Source: Caenispirillum salinarum_A
Lineage (GTDB): Bacteria > Pseudomonadota > Alphaproteobacteria > Rhodospirillales > Rhodospirillaceae
Direction: 5' to 3'
DNA: 64,000 nt
Assembly (NCBI RefSeq): GCF_044803115.1
Contig: NZ_CP085224.1
Location: 4,588,001 to 4,652,000 of the forward strand
Numbering within the stretch: position 1 is the first letter of the stretch; each line of letters begins with the position of its first letter. A model generated the notes under the pieces. That model was not told the origin of the DNA. It made no database searches and saw only the letters and a list, made by a program, of their open reading frames with translations. The position numbers and the translations under genes are program-made. Shown one piece after another: positions 52,486-61,095 of this stretch.

Positions 52486-52938
52486 CTACCCCCGCTTCGC
52501 CCGCGCGTCATCAAGCGCGGCGCGCAGCGCGTCGAAGGGCAGCATGACCGAGCCGTGGCGGCTTTTTAGGTCGCGCACGAGGCGCAGGTATTCCAATTCC
52601 TGCCAGTCGCCGCCGGGCAGGGGCCCGTCTTCCTTGAGCATGGCGCGCATGGCCTCGGCCACCTGGTCCAGTTCCTCGACCGAGCGGCCGACGGCGTTGG
52701 CGGCCAGAATGGCCGTCGCCGCCTCGCCCAGCGCGCAGGCGCGAACCGCATAGCCGAAGCCGGTCAGGCGGTCGGCATTGTCCAGGGCGACGTCGACCGT
52801 GATGCGGCTGCCGCACAGGCGGCTCACCTTTTCCGCCGAGGCGTCGGGGCTCTCAAGACGGCGGTCCTCCCGTACCTGACGGGAATATTCCTTCAGCTTG
52901 TCGCTGAACAGGTCGATCATCGCGGTTTCGGAACTCAT
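52486..52938 (-). CDS. IscU/NifU-like iron-sulfur scaffold homologue
   Basis: A 150-residue protein of the NifU N-terminal family. It retains two of the three cluster cysteines, in RLCGSRITV and VRACALGEAA; where IscU has HCS near the end, this protein reads SRHGSVMLPFDAL. It may bind a cluster with other ligands or have another role. ATG 52938 is preferred to the GTG two codons upstream. It lies on the same strand as the cytochrome c gene, 109 bases downstream of it. Confidence 0.78.
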   Translation of the reverse strand: MSSETAMIDLFSDKLKEYSRQVREDRRLESPDASAEKVSRLCGSRITVDVALDNADRLTGFGYAVRACALGEAATAILAANAVGRSVEELDQVAEAMRAMLKEDGPLPGGDWQELEYLRLVRDLKSRHGSVMLPFDALRAALDDARAKRG

Positions 52939-53047
52939 CCCCACCCCGGGTCATGCTGAGCAAAGGCCAACGGTAAAGGCGGCAGTCTACACCACCCCTG
53001 CCCAACATGGGGAGATCCCGCGCGGCCCGCATCCCCGGAGGCGGCGC

Positions 53048-53599
53048 CTATTCGGCGCCGGCCGCCGCGCCCTCGTCACCGCGCTCGTGTCCGCCGGCGC
53101 GGGCGATCAGTTCCTGATAGCGCGCGGCGTCGATGTCGGGGTAGGCCTCCACGAACGCCGTGATGTCCCACAGTTCCTCGGCCTCCTCGATCGGCCCCCA
53201 GGCGGGCATGCCGGTCATCTTGAAGCCGTTGTCCAGAATCCAGTAGATGGACGCCGGCGCCCAGAACTCGGCCACATGGCCCATTTCCGGCGGCTTGGGC
53301 ATCATGTGGTCGGCGAAGCCCATGGCATCGACGCCCGGCGCCCCGTGACACGCCACGCACATCTTGTCGTAGGCCCCGGCTCCGGCGGCGATACGGTCCG
53401 GCGAGGCCAAGTCGCCCGGCACCGGGATATCCTCGGCGCGGGTGCGCACGGAGTTGACGCGCGTGGTCGCCAGGACCCAGTTGACCAGCCCCGTGTGCTT
53501 GTCGGTGGCGGCGACGTTGTAGACGCCGGTGAACATGATGATCGCCGCAATGACGACCAGGACCAGCAGGGTGGCGATGACGGTGCCGACGACTTTCAT
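53048..53599 (-). CDS. Membrane-anchored monohaem cytochrome c
   Basis: A 183-residue protein with an N-terminal membrane segment (about 4-29), one haem motif CVACH, and a likely axial Met in MTGMPAWG. Start ATG 53599 follows GGAG by 6 bases. It is on the periplasmic side and could deliver electrons to an oxidase such as the cbb3 enzyme in this window. It lies 74 bases after the glutamine synthetase-like gene, with a hairpin between. Confidence 0.83.
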   Translation of the reverse strand: MKVVGTVIATLLVLVVIAAIIMFTGVYNVAATDKHTGLVNWVLATTRVNSVRTRAEDIPVPGDLASPDRIAAGAGAYDKMCVACHGAPGVDAMGFADHMMPKPPEMGHVAEFWAPASIYWILDNGFKMTGMPAWGPIEEAEELWDITAFVEAYPDIDAARYQELIARAGGHERGDEGAAAGAE

Positions 53600-53614
53600 G
53601 GTGCGCTCCGGCGA

Positions 53615-53638
53615 TTGCAGAAGGGGCTCCTTCTGCAA
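53615..53638 (-). repeat. Perfect 10-bp hairpin before the cytochrome c gene
   Basis: A perfect 10-bp stem (53615-53624 with 53629-53638) with a 4-base loop lies 15 bases upstream of the cytochrome c start. No T run follows. It could limit read-through from the glutamine synthetase-like gene or mask the ribosome site. Confidence 0.55.
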
Positions 53639-53673
53639 CGCCGTCGCGCATCCCCCTGTTCCAGATGGGTCCC

Positions 53674-55029
53674 TCAGAGGTACCAGGCGAACTCGTGCGG
53701 GGTGATGACGCTCTGGAACTTCTCCAGCTCCGCCGTCTTGGTCGCGTGGTAGAGGCCCAGGTATTCAGCCCCCATGTAGCCCGGCAGCACCTCTGCCGCC
53801 TCCAGCCGCGCCAGCGCCGAGCGCCAGGTCCAGGGCACGTCCGGGTCCAGGTGCTCGCCGGCGTTGCCGGTGTTGGCCGGGCCGGGGTCGATCTTGTTGG
53901 TGATGCCGTGGTGCGCACCCACCATCACCGCCGCCAGCGCCAGGTACGGATTGGCGTCGGCACCGCAGACGCGGTGCTCCACCCGCCGCGTCGGCCCGGC
54001 GCCCGCCGGCACGCGGAAGGCCACCGAGCGGTTGTTGACGCCCCAGGTCCGCCCCACCGGCACATACAGGTTCGGCGCGAAACGGCGGTAGCCGTTGGCA
54101 TTGGGCGAGAACAGCGCCATGCCCTCGGCCATGGTCGCCTGCATGCCGCCGATGGCCCAGCGCAGCATCTCGCTGCCCGTGTCGGACCCGTCGTCGAACA
54201 GGTTGTTGCCGTCCTCGTCGCACAGCGACAGGTGGATGTGCAGCCCGTTGCCCGCCATGTGGGTGAAGGGCTTGGACATGAAGGTGGCCTCGAAGCCGTG
54301 CTTCTCCGCCACGCCCATGACCACGCGCTTGAGCAGGCTGGCGTGGTCGGCCGCCGCCACGCCGTCGGCCACGTGCCGCAGGTTGACCTCGAACTGCCCC
54401 GGCGCATATTCGCTCGATGCCGTGTAGCAGGGCACGCCCTGAACGTTGCAGCCGTATTCGATGTCGCGCAGCACGGCGGCGTAGGACTCGATTTCCCACA
54501 TGCCGTAGACCTGGGTGTTCTTGTCGCGCTGGCCGGTGTCGGGCGCGATGGGGAACTGCGGGCCGCCGTCGGACATGCGCTGGCGGTCGATGAGGTAGAA
54601 CTCAAGCTCCAGCGCCGTGACCGGGTGCAGCCCGTCGTCGCGCAGGCGTTTCTCGACACCCTGGAGCACCACGCGCGGGTCCAGGAAACTGGCCGATCCG
54701 TCCTGCTCCGTCATGGTCAGCAGCACCTGGGCCGAGGGCACGCGCGCCCAGGGAACCCGCTTGAGCGTGCCCGGCACCGGCACGGCGATGCCGTCGGGGT
54801 CGCCGTCCGAGAACCCGCGCCCGCCGGCGTCGGGGCAGTCGCCGGTGACGTCCAGCAGGAAGACGCTGAAGGGGATCTGCATGCCGTTCTCGTACAGGCC
54901 CTTGGCGTCCTGGCGCGGATAGCGCTTGCCGCGGACGATGCCGCAGAGGTCGAACAGGATCGCGTCGACGTATTCCACGTCCGGATGATCGGCCAGGAAA
55001 CTGGTCAGTTCCTCGACACCGGCTTTCAT
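53674..55029 (-). CDS. Glutamine synthetase family, PuuA-type
   Basis: A 451-residue member of the glutamine synthetase fold, closest to gamma-glutamylpolyamine synthetases. It has the family sequences TALELEFYL, HMAGNGLHIHLSL (metal site), NRSVAFRVP and RVEHRVCGADANPYLALA. Tyr397 adenylylation sequence of GlnA is not present. The substrate would be an amine plus glutamate with ATP; the amine cannot be told. ATG 55029 follows AGGGAG. No other puu gene is near. Confidence 0.87.
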   Translation of the reverse strand: MKAGVEELTSFLADHPDVEYVDAILFDLCGIVRGKRYPRQDAKGLYENGMQIPFSVFLLDVTGDCPDAGGRGFSDGDPDGIAVPVPGTLKRVPWARVPSAQVLLTMTEQDGSASFLDPRVVLQGVEKRLRDDGLHPVTALELEFYLIDRQRMSDGGPQFPIAPDTGQRDKNTQVYGMWEIESYAAVLRDIEYGCNVQGVPCYTASSEYAPGQFEVNLRHVADGVAAADHASLLKRVVMGVAEKHGFEATFMSKPFTHMAGNGLHIHLSLCDEDGNNLFDDGSDTGSEMLRWAIGGMQATMAEGMALFSPNANGYRRFAPNLYVPVGRTWGVNNRSVAFRVPAGAGPTRRVEHRVCGADANPYLALAAVMVGAHHGITNKIDPGPANTGNAGEHLDPDVPWTWRSALARLEAAEVLPGYMGAEYLGLYHATKTAELEKFQSVITPHEFAWYL

Positions 55030-55395
55030 GATGGGGAAACTCCCTGTCGGCTGTCTTGATGGGCCGCGACGGCCGGAGCGTCGCATATGTCGAACACACA
55101 CGCCGGCGCGGCACGCTTTGTTATCGGCCTCAAGGGTGGCCTGCCGCGTCTCGGGCTGTCAATCGGCTGGTGAATTTATTTGACAGCCGGAGCGGCCCCG
55201 CGGGCTCTGCCGGCGGGCGCTCCCGCTTGACTTGCCGGGCCGGGGTGCCCATGGTTCCGGCACTCTGCCCCTCCCCTCAACCCGCCCGCCGGGCGCGCGT
55301 CGAGGCACCGGGTCCTGTATGCCGTGACCTTCCGCCGTCCCGCCGTCTCCGGCGGGCACTCCGACCGAAACGACCTCCGACGAGAGCAATATCCG
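55030..55395. other. 366-bp divergent region with long dyad
   Basis: No gene is supported. The region lies between the glutamine synthetase-like gene (minus) and the antiporter gene (plus) and holds an inverted repeat at 55154-55188. The TTGACA at each arm would be a -35 on either strand, but no -10 lies at normal spacing. Confidence 0.5.
55154..55188. promoter_or_regulatory. Operator-like inverted repeat
   Basis: Perfect 9-base arms GGCTGTCAA (55154-55162) and TTGACAGCC (55180-55188) are separated by 17 bases. Each arm contains TTGACA, on opposite strands. It may bind a dimeric regulator controlling both divergent genes. Confidence 0.5.
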
Positions 55396-56370
55396 ATGCT
55401 GATGGACTGGGTGTTTTTCATCGCCGGCCTCGTGCTGCTTGTGGCCGCGGCCGAGGCGCTGGTGCGCGGCGCCGTCGCCATGGCCGACCGCCTGGGGATC
55501 TCGCCCCTGGTGATCGGCCTGACGGTGGTGGCCTTCGGCACCTCGGCACCGGAACTGGTTGTGGCCGTGCAGGCCGCCATGACCGGAGCCGGCGGCCTGG
55601 TCTACGGCAACGTCATCGGGTCGAACATTGCCAACATCATGCTGATCCTGGCCTTTGCGGCGCTGATCCAGCCGGTGCATGCCGAGATGAAGGCCTTCGC
55701 CCGCGAATCGGTGGTGCTGATCGGCGCCACGCTGGCGCTGGTGTTCTTCATGTGGGGCTGGGGCGTCGTGCGCTGGGAGGGCGGCGTCATGCTGGCGGCG
55801 CTCGCGACCTACCTGCTGTGGTCCTACTTCCGCGAACGCAAGACATCGGCCGAATCCCAGGCGGCGCTGGAAGAGGTGGAGGAACTGTCCACCCTGCAGC
55901 ACAAAAGCTGGGCGACCATCATCGGCGCCACCCTCATCGGGCTGGCCGGCGTCATCGGCGGCGCCCGCCTTCTCGTGATTGGCGCCACCTCCATCGCGCG
56001 GGACTGGGGCGTGCCGGAAGAGGTCATCGGCCTGACCATGGTCGCCATCGGCACCTCGCTGCCCGAACTGGCGACGGCCGTCGCGGCGGCGATCAAGAAG
56101 CACAACGACGTGGCGCTCGGCAACGTGGTGGGCTCCAACGTCTTCAACATTCTGGGCGTCATGGGCGCGGCGGCGCTGGTGAAACCGTCGCAGACGCCGG
56201 TCCAGGTGATGCAGTTCGACGTATGGGTCATGCTGGCCGTCACCCTGCTGCTGGTGCCCTTCTTCCTGTCCGGCCGACAGTTGTCGCGGGCGGAGGGCGG
56301 TTTCCTGCTGGCAGGCTACACGGCCTATATCGCTGTCCTGTTCATCGGCGTGGATAAACTGTTCACATGA
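55396..56370 (+). CDS. CaCA-family sodium/calcium antiporter, YrbG-like
   Basis: A 324-residue inner-membrane exchanger with about ten helices. Two alpha repeats of opposite orientation carry the ion-binding motifs GTSAPELVVAV with GNVIGSNIAN, and GTSLPELATAV with GNVVGSNVFNI. A short charged loop near residues 155-175 separates the halves. ATG 55396 is followed by a second ATG two codons later. Its stop overlaps the SDR gene start as ATGA. Confidence 0.94.
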   Translation: MLMDWVFFIAGLVLLVAAAEALVRGAVAMADRLGISPLVIGLTVVAFGTSAPELVVAVQAAMTGAGGLVYGNVIGSNIANIMLILAFAALIQPVHAEMKAFARESVVLIGATLALVFFMWGWGVVRWEGGVMLAALATYLLWSYFRERKTSAESQAALEEVEELSTLQHKSWATIIGATLIGLAGVIGGARLLVIGATSIARDWGVPEEVIGLTMVAIGTSLPELATAVAAAIKKHNDVALGNVVGSNVFNILGVMGAAALVKPSQTPVQVMQFDVWVMLAVTLLLVPFFLSGRQLSRAEGGFLLAGYTAYIAVLFIGVDKLFT

Positions 56371-57167
56371 CCAACACTCCCCGCAAGCCCGGTCCGTCCC
56401 CGCGCACGGTGCTGATCACCGGAAGCGCCAAGCGCATCGGCCGCGCCATCGCCCTGGACCTGGCCGATCACGGCTGGGACGTCGCCGTGCATTACCGTTC
56501 CAGCCCCGAAGAGGCCGAAGCCGTCTGCGCCGAGGTCGAGGCCAAGGGCCGCCGCGCCGTCGCCCTGCAAGCCGACCTTGGCCGGGAAGCCGACGTGGCG
56601 GACCTTGTGGGCCAGGCCACCAGGGCGCTGGGGCCGCTGGGGGCGCTGGTCAACAATGCGTCGGTGTTCGAATACGACGATTGGGACGGGGCGACGCGCG
56701 AGTCGTGGGACCTGCACATGGAGGCCAACCTGCGCGCCCCCTTCGTGCTGACCCAGGCCTTCGCCCGGCAGGTGGAGGCTCCGAACCACGGCTGCGTCGT
56801 CAACGTCATCGACGAGCGGGTGTGGAACCTCACCCCGCATTTCGTCACTTACACCCTGTCCAAGGCGGGCCTGTGGACCCTGACGCAGACGCTGGCCCTG
56901 GCCCTTGCGCCGCGCATCCGCGTCAACGCCATCGGCCCCGGCCCGACGCTCCCCAGCCCGCGCCAGAGCCAGGAGCAGTTCGACGCGCAAAGTGCCTCCA
57001 TGCCGCTGGAACGGGGCACGACGCCGGAAGAGGTCTGCGACGCCGTGCGGTTTATTCTTGCAGCCCCGGCCATGACCGGGCAAATGATTGCCCTGGACGG
57101 CGGCCAGCACCTTGCCTGGAGCCAGGACCCGCACCAAGGCAAGGCCCCCCAGTCCATCGCGGAGTAG
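56367..57167 (+). CDS. SDR of pteridine reductase/FolM type
   Basis: A 266-residue short-chain dehydrogenase with NADPH motif TGSAKRIGRAI, the arginine-bearing form found in pteridine reductases. In place of the usual catalytic Ser it has Asp in VIDERV, 13 residues before Tyr and followed by Lys in YTLSK, the DxYK pattern of PTR1 and FolM. It would reduce dihydropteridines. The folB gene follows, supporting a folate or monapterin role. Its start overlaps the antiporter stop. Confidence 0.82.
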   Translation: MTNTPRKPGPSPRTVLITGSAKRIGRAIALDLADHGWDVAVHYRSSPEEAEAVCAEVEAKGRRAVALQADLGREADVADLVGQATRALGPLGALVNNASVFEYDDWDGATRESWDLHMEANLRAPFVLTQAFARQVEAPNHGCVVNVIDERVWNLTPHFVTYTLSKAGLWTLTQTLALALAPRIRVNAIGPGPTLPSPRQSQEQFDAQSASMPLERGTTPEEVCDAVRFILAAPAMTGQMIALDGGQHLAWSQDPHQGKAPQSIAE

Positions 57168-57301
57168 ACTCCGGCGGAAGGGTGCCGGGGCCTGTCGCCC
57201 TGGCGGATCGGCCGGTCCGCCCTATATCGCGCGTTCCGCGCCGCCCGCCCGCGTGGCCGAGCCTTTCCGCCCGGCCGCCGCCGCGCCCTCAACCGGACCG
57301 G

Positions 57302-57727
57302 ATGCCCATGCCCGCAACCCCCGCCGTCACGCCGTTCCCCTCCGCCATCGCCAGCGCCCAGTCCGGCCTGCGCCACGTGTTCCTGCGCGACCTGGTGGTG
57401 GTCGCCAGCATCGGCGTCTACAAGCACGAGCACGAAACCCCCCAGCGCGTGCGCATCAACCTGGACCTGGCGGTGCGCGAAGGCGAAGGGCCGCGCCATG
57501 ACGACCTGGCGGAAGTGGTCTGCTACGAAAAGATTCGCGAGCGCGTGCGCGACGTGGTGCTCGACCGCCATGTCAACCTGGTGGAAACCATGGCCGAGCG
57601 GATCGCGGAAAGCTGCCTGACCGACCCGCGCATCCGTTCCGTCCGGGTGCGGGTGGAGAAGCTGGACGTGTTCGAGGATGTCACGTCGGTCGGTGTCGAA
57701 ATCGAGCGCTTCAACACTTTGGCGTGA
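57302..57727 (+). CDS. folB: Dihydroneopterin aldolase family protein
   Basis: A 141-residue FolB/FolX-family protein with FLRDLVVVASIGVYKHEHETPQ near the N-terminus, catalytic Tyr and Glu in VCYEKI and NLVETMAERI, and the C-terminal VRVRVEKLD. The enzyme splits dihydroneopterin to hydroxymethyl-dihydropterin. ATG 57302 is used; another ATG lies two codons later. It is 134 bases after the pteridine-reductase-like SDR. Confidence 0.88.
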   Translation: MPMPATPAVTPFPSAIASAQSGLRHVFLRDLVVVASIGVYKHEHETPQRVRINLDLAVREGEGPRHDDLAEVVCYEKIRERVRDVVLDRHVNLVETMAERIAESCLTDPRIRSVRVRVEKLDVFEDVTSVGVEIERFNTLA

Positions 57728-58210
57728 TCGTTTGCGCGACGAATTGCGGCCCGGCACTGCGAGGCGGCGGCGGGTTGATCGACGTGATTCGCTACCAACG
57801 CGCGATTGGATTAGGCGGTTCCGCCGAAAGTTCGATCGAAAGATTACGGAAACCTGCCGATTCGCGCATGTCCAGTCCTCGGACGCAGGGTTGTGCACAG
57901 GGCATGGCGGCGGCTGCCAAACCGCAATATCCCTGTCAAGATGGAAGATCATGATCCCCTCGAACTTTCCGTAACCCAGGAGAATCAAGGGGTTCCGATG
58001 TTCGCACATTTTTTGTGCAAGGCGGTAAGACTCCAAGAGTCCTGCGGGTCGGAGCAAGATGCCCCAAAGCTATTCACAAAGTTTTCCACAGGCTCCGTGG
58101 ATATGTCTGACGGCGTAGTTTTTTCCGCCTGATGCCCCCGCGCTCCGCCCTGAGCGCGACCGCCTCCGCCGACCGTTGACCCTGAACAGCCCCTGACCAA
58201 GATTGCCTTC
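57728..58210. other. 483-bp intergenic region with GANTC and DnaA-like sites
   Basis: No convincing gene. It contains five GANTC sites (57786, 57859, 57982, 58029, 58037) and four DnaA-box-like sequences: TTGTGCACA (57891), CTATTCACA (58070), TTTTCCACA (58082, 8 of 9) and, reversed, CGTGGATAT (58096). Composition is less GC-rich than neighbouring genes, and a short GCACA/TGTGC stem with a T-rich loop lies near 58003-58017. It precedes uvrC. Confidence 0.5.
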
Positions 58211-60163
58211 ATGAGCGCGCCCGAGACAGACCAGAAGACTGCCGCCACGCTTGCGACCGAACCGGCCGCCGATATCCGGGTGGTGGACTCCGACCTGGCA
58301 CCCGACGAGGCGCCGGACGCCGTTTCGCGCGGCGTGGCGGTCATTTCGCGCACGCTGAAAACCCTGCCCGACAAGCCCGGCGTCTACCGCATGATGAACG
58401 CCAAGGGCGACGTGCTGTATGTCGGCAAGGCCAAGAACCTGAAAAAGCGCGTGGTGGCCTACACCCGCATCGCGCAGTTGCCCATGCGGCTCCAGCGCAT
58501 GGTGACCGAGACGGCGGCCATGGAGATCGTCGTCACCAGCACCGAGGTCGAGGCGCTGCTGCTTGAGAGCAACTACATCAAGCGCCTCAAGCCCCGCTAC
58601 AACATCCTGCTGCGCGACGACAAGAGCTTCCCCTACGTCGTGGTGACGGAAGGCCACGACTACCCGCGCATCATCAAGCATCGCGGCGCGCGCAGCATTC
58701 CCGGCCAGTACTTCGGCCCCTTTGCCAGCGCCGGCGCCGTCAACCAGACGCTGACCCACCTGCAGAAGGCGTTCCTGCTGCGCACGTGCAGCGACAGCGT
58801 CTTTTCCAGCCGCACGCGCCCCTGCCTGCTGTTTCAAATCAAGCGCTGCGCCGCCCCCTGCGTCGACCGCGTCAGCCGCGAGCACTATGGCGAGCTGGTG
58901 GAGGAATCCCGCGCCTTCCTGGCCGGCGAGAGCGCGCGCATCCAGCAGGCGCTCGCCAAGCGCATGGAAGCGGCGTCGGAGAACCTGGAGTTCGAGGAAG
59001 CGGCCATGTACCGCGACCGCATCCGGGCGCTGACGCGCATCCAGAGCCACCAGGAGGTCAACCTGCCCAGCGCCCCGGACGCCGACGTCATGGCGATCCA
59101 CCAGGCCGGCGGGCAGGCGTGCATCGAGGTGTTCTTCTTCCGCGCCGGGCAGAACTACGGCAACCGCGCCTACTTTCCGGCCCACAGCCAGGACGCGGAG
59201 CCCGGCGAGGTGCTGGAAGCCTTCATCGGCCAGTTCTACGACAACAAGGAGCCGCCGAAGGAGGTCCTTCTCAGCCACGACCTGCCGCAGGCGCCGCTCA
59301 TGGCCGAGGCCCTGTCCGCCAAGGCCGAGCGCAAAGTCCGCCTGCACGTTCCCAAGCGCGGCGACCGCGCCGCCATGGTCGCCACCGCGCGCCGCAACGC
59401 CGAGGAAGCGCTCGGCCGGCGGCTGGCGGAAAGCTCCGCCCAGCGCAAGCTGCTGGAGGGCGTGGCGGAGGTCTTCGACATGGAGCGCACGCCCGAGCGG
59501 ATCGAGGTCTACGACAACAGCCACATCCAGGGTTCCAACGCCATCGGCGGCATGATCGTGGCGGGGCCCGAGGGCTTCATGAAGAACAGCTACCGCAAGT
59601 TCAACATCAAGAACGCCGAGGCCGCCGGCGACGACTACGCCATGATGCGCGAGGTCCTGACCCGCCGGTTCGCCCGCGCCATGAAGGAAGACCCCGACCG
59701 CGACCGGGGCCAGTGGCCGGACGTGGTGCTCATCGACGGCGGCCAGGGGCAGTTGAAGGTGGTGCAGGAGGTGTTCGACGACCTGGGGGTGGAGGACGTG
59801 ACGCTGGTTTCCATCGCCAAGGGCCCGGACCGCGACGCCGGCCGCGAGCGTTTCTTCATGACGGGACGCGAGCCCTTCCAGCTTCCCATGCGCCACCCGG
59901 TGCTCTACTTCCTCCAGCGCCTGCGCGACGAGGCGCACCGCTTTGCCATCGGCACCCACCGCGCGCGGCGGTCCAAGGACATCACGCGGACCGGGCTGGA
60001 GGACGTGCCGGGCATCGGCGCGCGGCGCAAGAAGGCCCTGCTGCACCACTTCGGCTCCGCCCGCGGGGTGCGCGAGGCGGCGCTGCGCGACCTGGAAAGC
60101 GTGGAGGGCATTTCCGCCGCGCTGGCGAGAAAGATTTATGACCACTTTCACCCGGAGGGGTGA
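58211..60163 (+). CDS. uvrC: Excinuclease ABC subunit C
   Basis: Nuclease that makes both incisions in nucleotide excision repair. At 650 aa all domains are present: GIY-YIG domain (PGVYRMMNAKG, LYVGKAKNLKKR), UVR motif (ENLEFEEAAMYRDRI), the C-terminal RNase H-like nuclease (YDNSHIQGSNAIGGMIV, LIDGGQGQL) and a helix-hairpin-helix (DVPGIGARRKKALLHHFGS). ATG 58211 adds about 50 residues before the GIY-YIG domain. Confidence 0.97.
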   Translation: MSAPETDQKTAATLATEPAADIRVVDSDLAPDEAPDAVSRGVAVISRTLKTLPDKPGVYRMMNAKGDVLYVGKAKNLKKRVVAYTRIAQLPMRLQRMVTETAAMEIVVTSTEVEALLLESNYIKRLKPRYNILLRDDKSFPYVVVTEGHDYPRIIKHRGARSIPGQYFGPFASAGAVNQTLTHLQKAFLLRTCSDSVFSSRTRPCLLFQIKRCAAPCVDRVSREHYGELVEESRAFLAGESARIQQALAKRMEAASENLEFEEAAMYRDRIRALTRIQSHQEVNLPSAPDADVMAIHQAGGQACIEVFFFRAGQNYGNRAYFPAHSQDAEPGEVLEAFIGQFYDNKEPPKEVLLSHDLPQAPLMAEALSAKAERKVRLHVPKRGDRAAMVATARRNAEEALGRRLAESSAQRKLLEGVAEVFDMERTPERIEVYDNSHIQGSNAIGGMIVAGPEGFMKNSYRKFNIKNAEAAGDDYAMMREVLTRRFARAMKEDPDRDRGQWPDVVLIDGGQGQLKVVQEVFDDLGVEDVTLVSIAKGPDRDAGRERFFMTGREPFQLPMRHPVLYFLQRLRDEAHRFAIGTHRARRSKDITRTGLEDVPGIGARRKKALLHHFGSARGVREAALRDLESVEGISAALARKIYDHFHPEG

Positions 60164-60228
60164 GCAAGATAGGATGCCCGCACCCGCCGCCGGGGCAACC
60201 GACCGTCGACACCAGGAAGGGCCGACCC

Positions 60229-60840
60229 GTGTACACCTTGCCGAACATCCTCACCCTGTCCCGGATCCTGGTGATTCCGGTGGTGATCGGCCTGTTCTAC
60301 GTGCCCGGAGACCTGGCGCGCTGGATCGCCTGCGGCCTGTTCGTCGCCGCCGCCGTGACGGATTGGTTCGACGGCTTCCTGGCCCGGCGCTGGAACCAGG
60401 TCAGCGCGCTGGGGCGCTTCCTCGACCCCATCGCCGACAAGCTGCTGGTGGCCGCCGTGCTGCTGCTGCTGGTGGGCTTCGACACCATGACCACCTGGAG
60501 CTACCTGCCCGCCGCCGTGATCCTCTGCCGCGAGATCCTGGTGTCGGGCCTGCGGGAGTTCCTGGCGGAAATCCAGGTCAGCGTGCCGGTGACCAAGCTG
60601 GCGAAGTGGAAGACCACCTTCCAGCTTGTCGCCCTGACGCTGCTGATCCTGGGCGAGTCCGCGCCCTGGGGCATTCCCGCCGTCCTGCTGGGCGAGATCG
60701 CGCTGTGGGTGGCGGCCGTGATGACCATCGTCACGGGCTGGGACTACCTGACCCACGGCCTCTACCACATGAAGGAAAGCGACCGCCGCGCCGCCGAGGA
60801 GGCCGCTCAACTGACCGAGGCCGAGGAGGCCGGAGAATGA
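60229..60840 (+). CDS. pgsA: CDP-diacylglycerol--glycerol-3-phosphate 3-phosphatidyltransferase
   Basis: Makes phosphatidylglycerol phosphate in the inner membrane, the first step to phosphatidylglycerol and cardiolipin. The 203-residue protein has the complete CDP-alcohol transferase signature in two parts, DWFDGFLARRW and GRFLDPIADK, and about five membrane helices. The start is GTG 60229, decided by the ribosome site AGGAAGG 9 bases before it; an ATG at 60160 would overlap the uvrC end. It overlaps moaD by ATGA. Confidence 0.95.
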   Translation: MYTLPNILTLSRILVIPVVIGLFYVPGDLARWIACGLFVAAAVTDWFDGFLARRWNQVSALGRFLDPIADKLLVAAVLLLLVGFDTMTTWSYLPAAVILCREILVSGLREFLAEIQVSVPVTKLAKWKTTFQLVALTLLILGESAPWGIPAVLLGEIALWVAAVMTIVTGWDYLTHGLYHMKESDRRAAEEAAQLTEAEEAGE

Positions 60841-61091
60841 AGATCCTGTATTTCGCCTGGCTGCGCGACCAGGTGGGCCATGCATCGGAAACCGTCACCC
60901 CGCCCGAGGACCAGGTGAGGACCGTCGGCGACCTGATCGCCTGGCTGAAGGCCCTGTCGCCCGGCCACGAAAAGGCCTTCGCCGACACCGACCGCCTGCG
61001 GTTCGCCGTCAACCAGGACTACGCGAAGATGGATACGGCCGTGGGTCCGCGCGACGAGGTCGCCTTCTTCCCCCCGGTGACGGGAGGCTGA
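60837..61091 (+). CDS. moaD: Molybdopterin synthase small subunit
   Basis: An 84-residue ubiquitin-like sulfur carrier, ending in the essential diglycine (PPVTGG), which is thiocarboxylated to supply sulfur for molybdopterin. It begins KILYFAWLRD, as typical of MoaD. The ATG overlaps the pgsA stop and moaE starts 4 bases later. Confidence 0.96.
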   Translation: MKILYFAWLRDQVGHASETVTPPEDQVRTVGDLIAWLKALSPGHEKAFADTDRLRFAVNQDYAKMDTAVGPRDEVAFFPPVTGG

Positions 61092-61095
61092 CGCC

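Noticed and set aside
57728..58210. Replication origin
   Set aside because: The DnaA-like boxes are imperfect, there is no AT-rich unwinding region of useful length, and dnaA, parAB, hemE or gidA are not near. Kept only as a candidate regulatory region.
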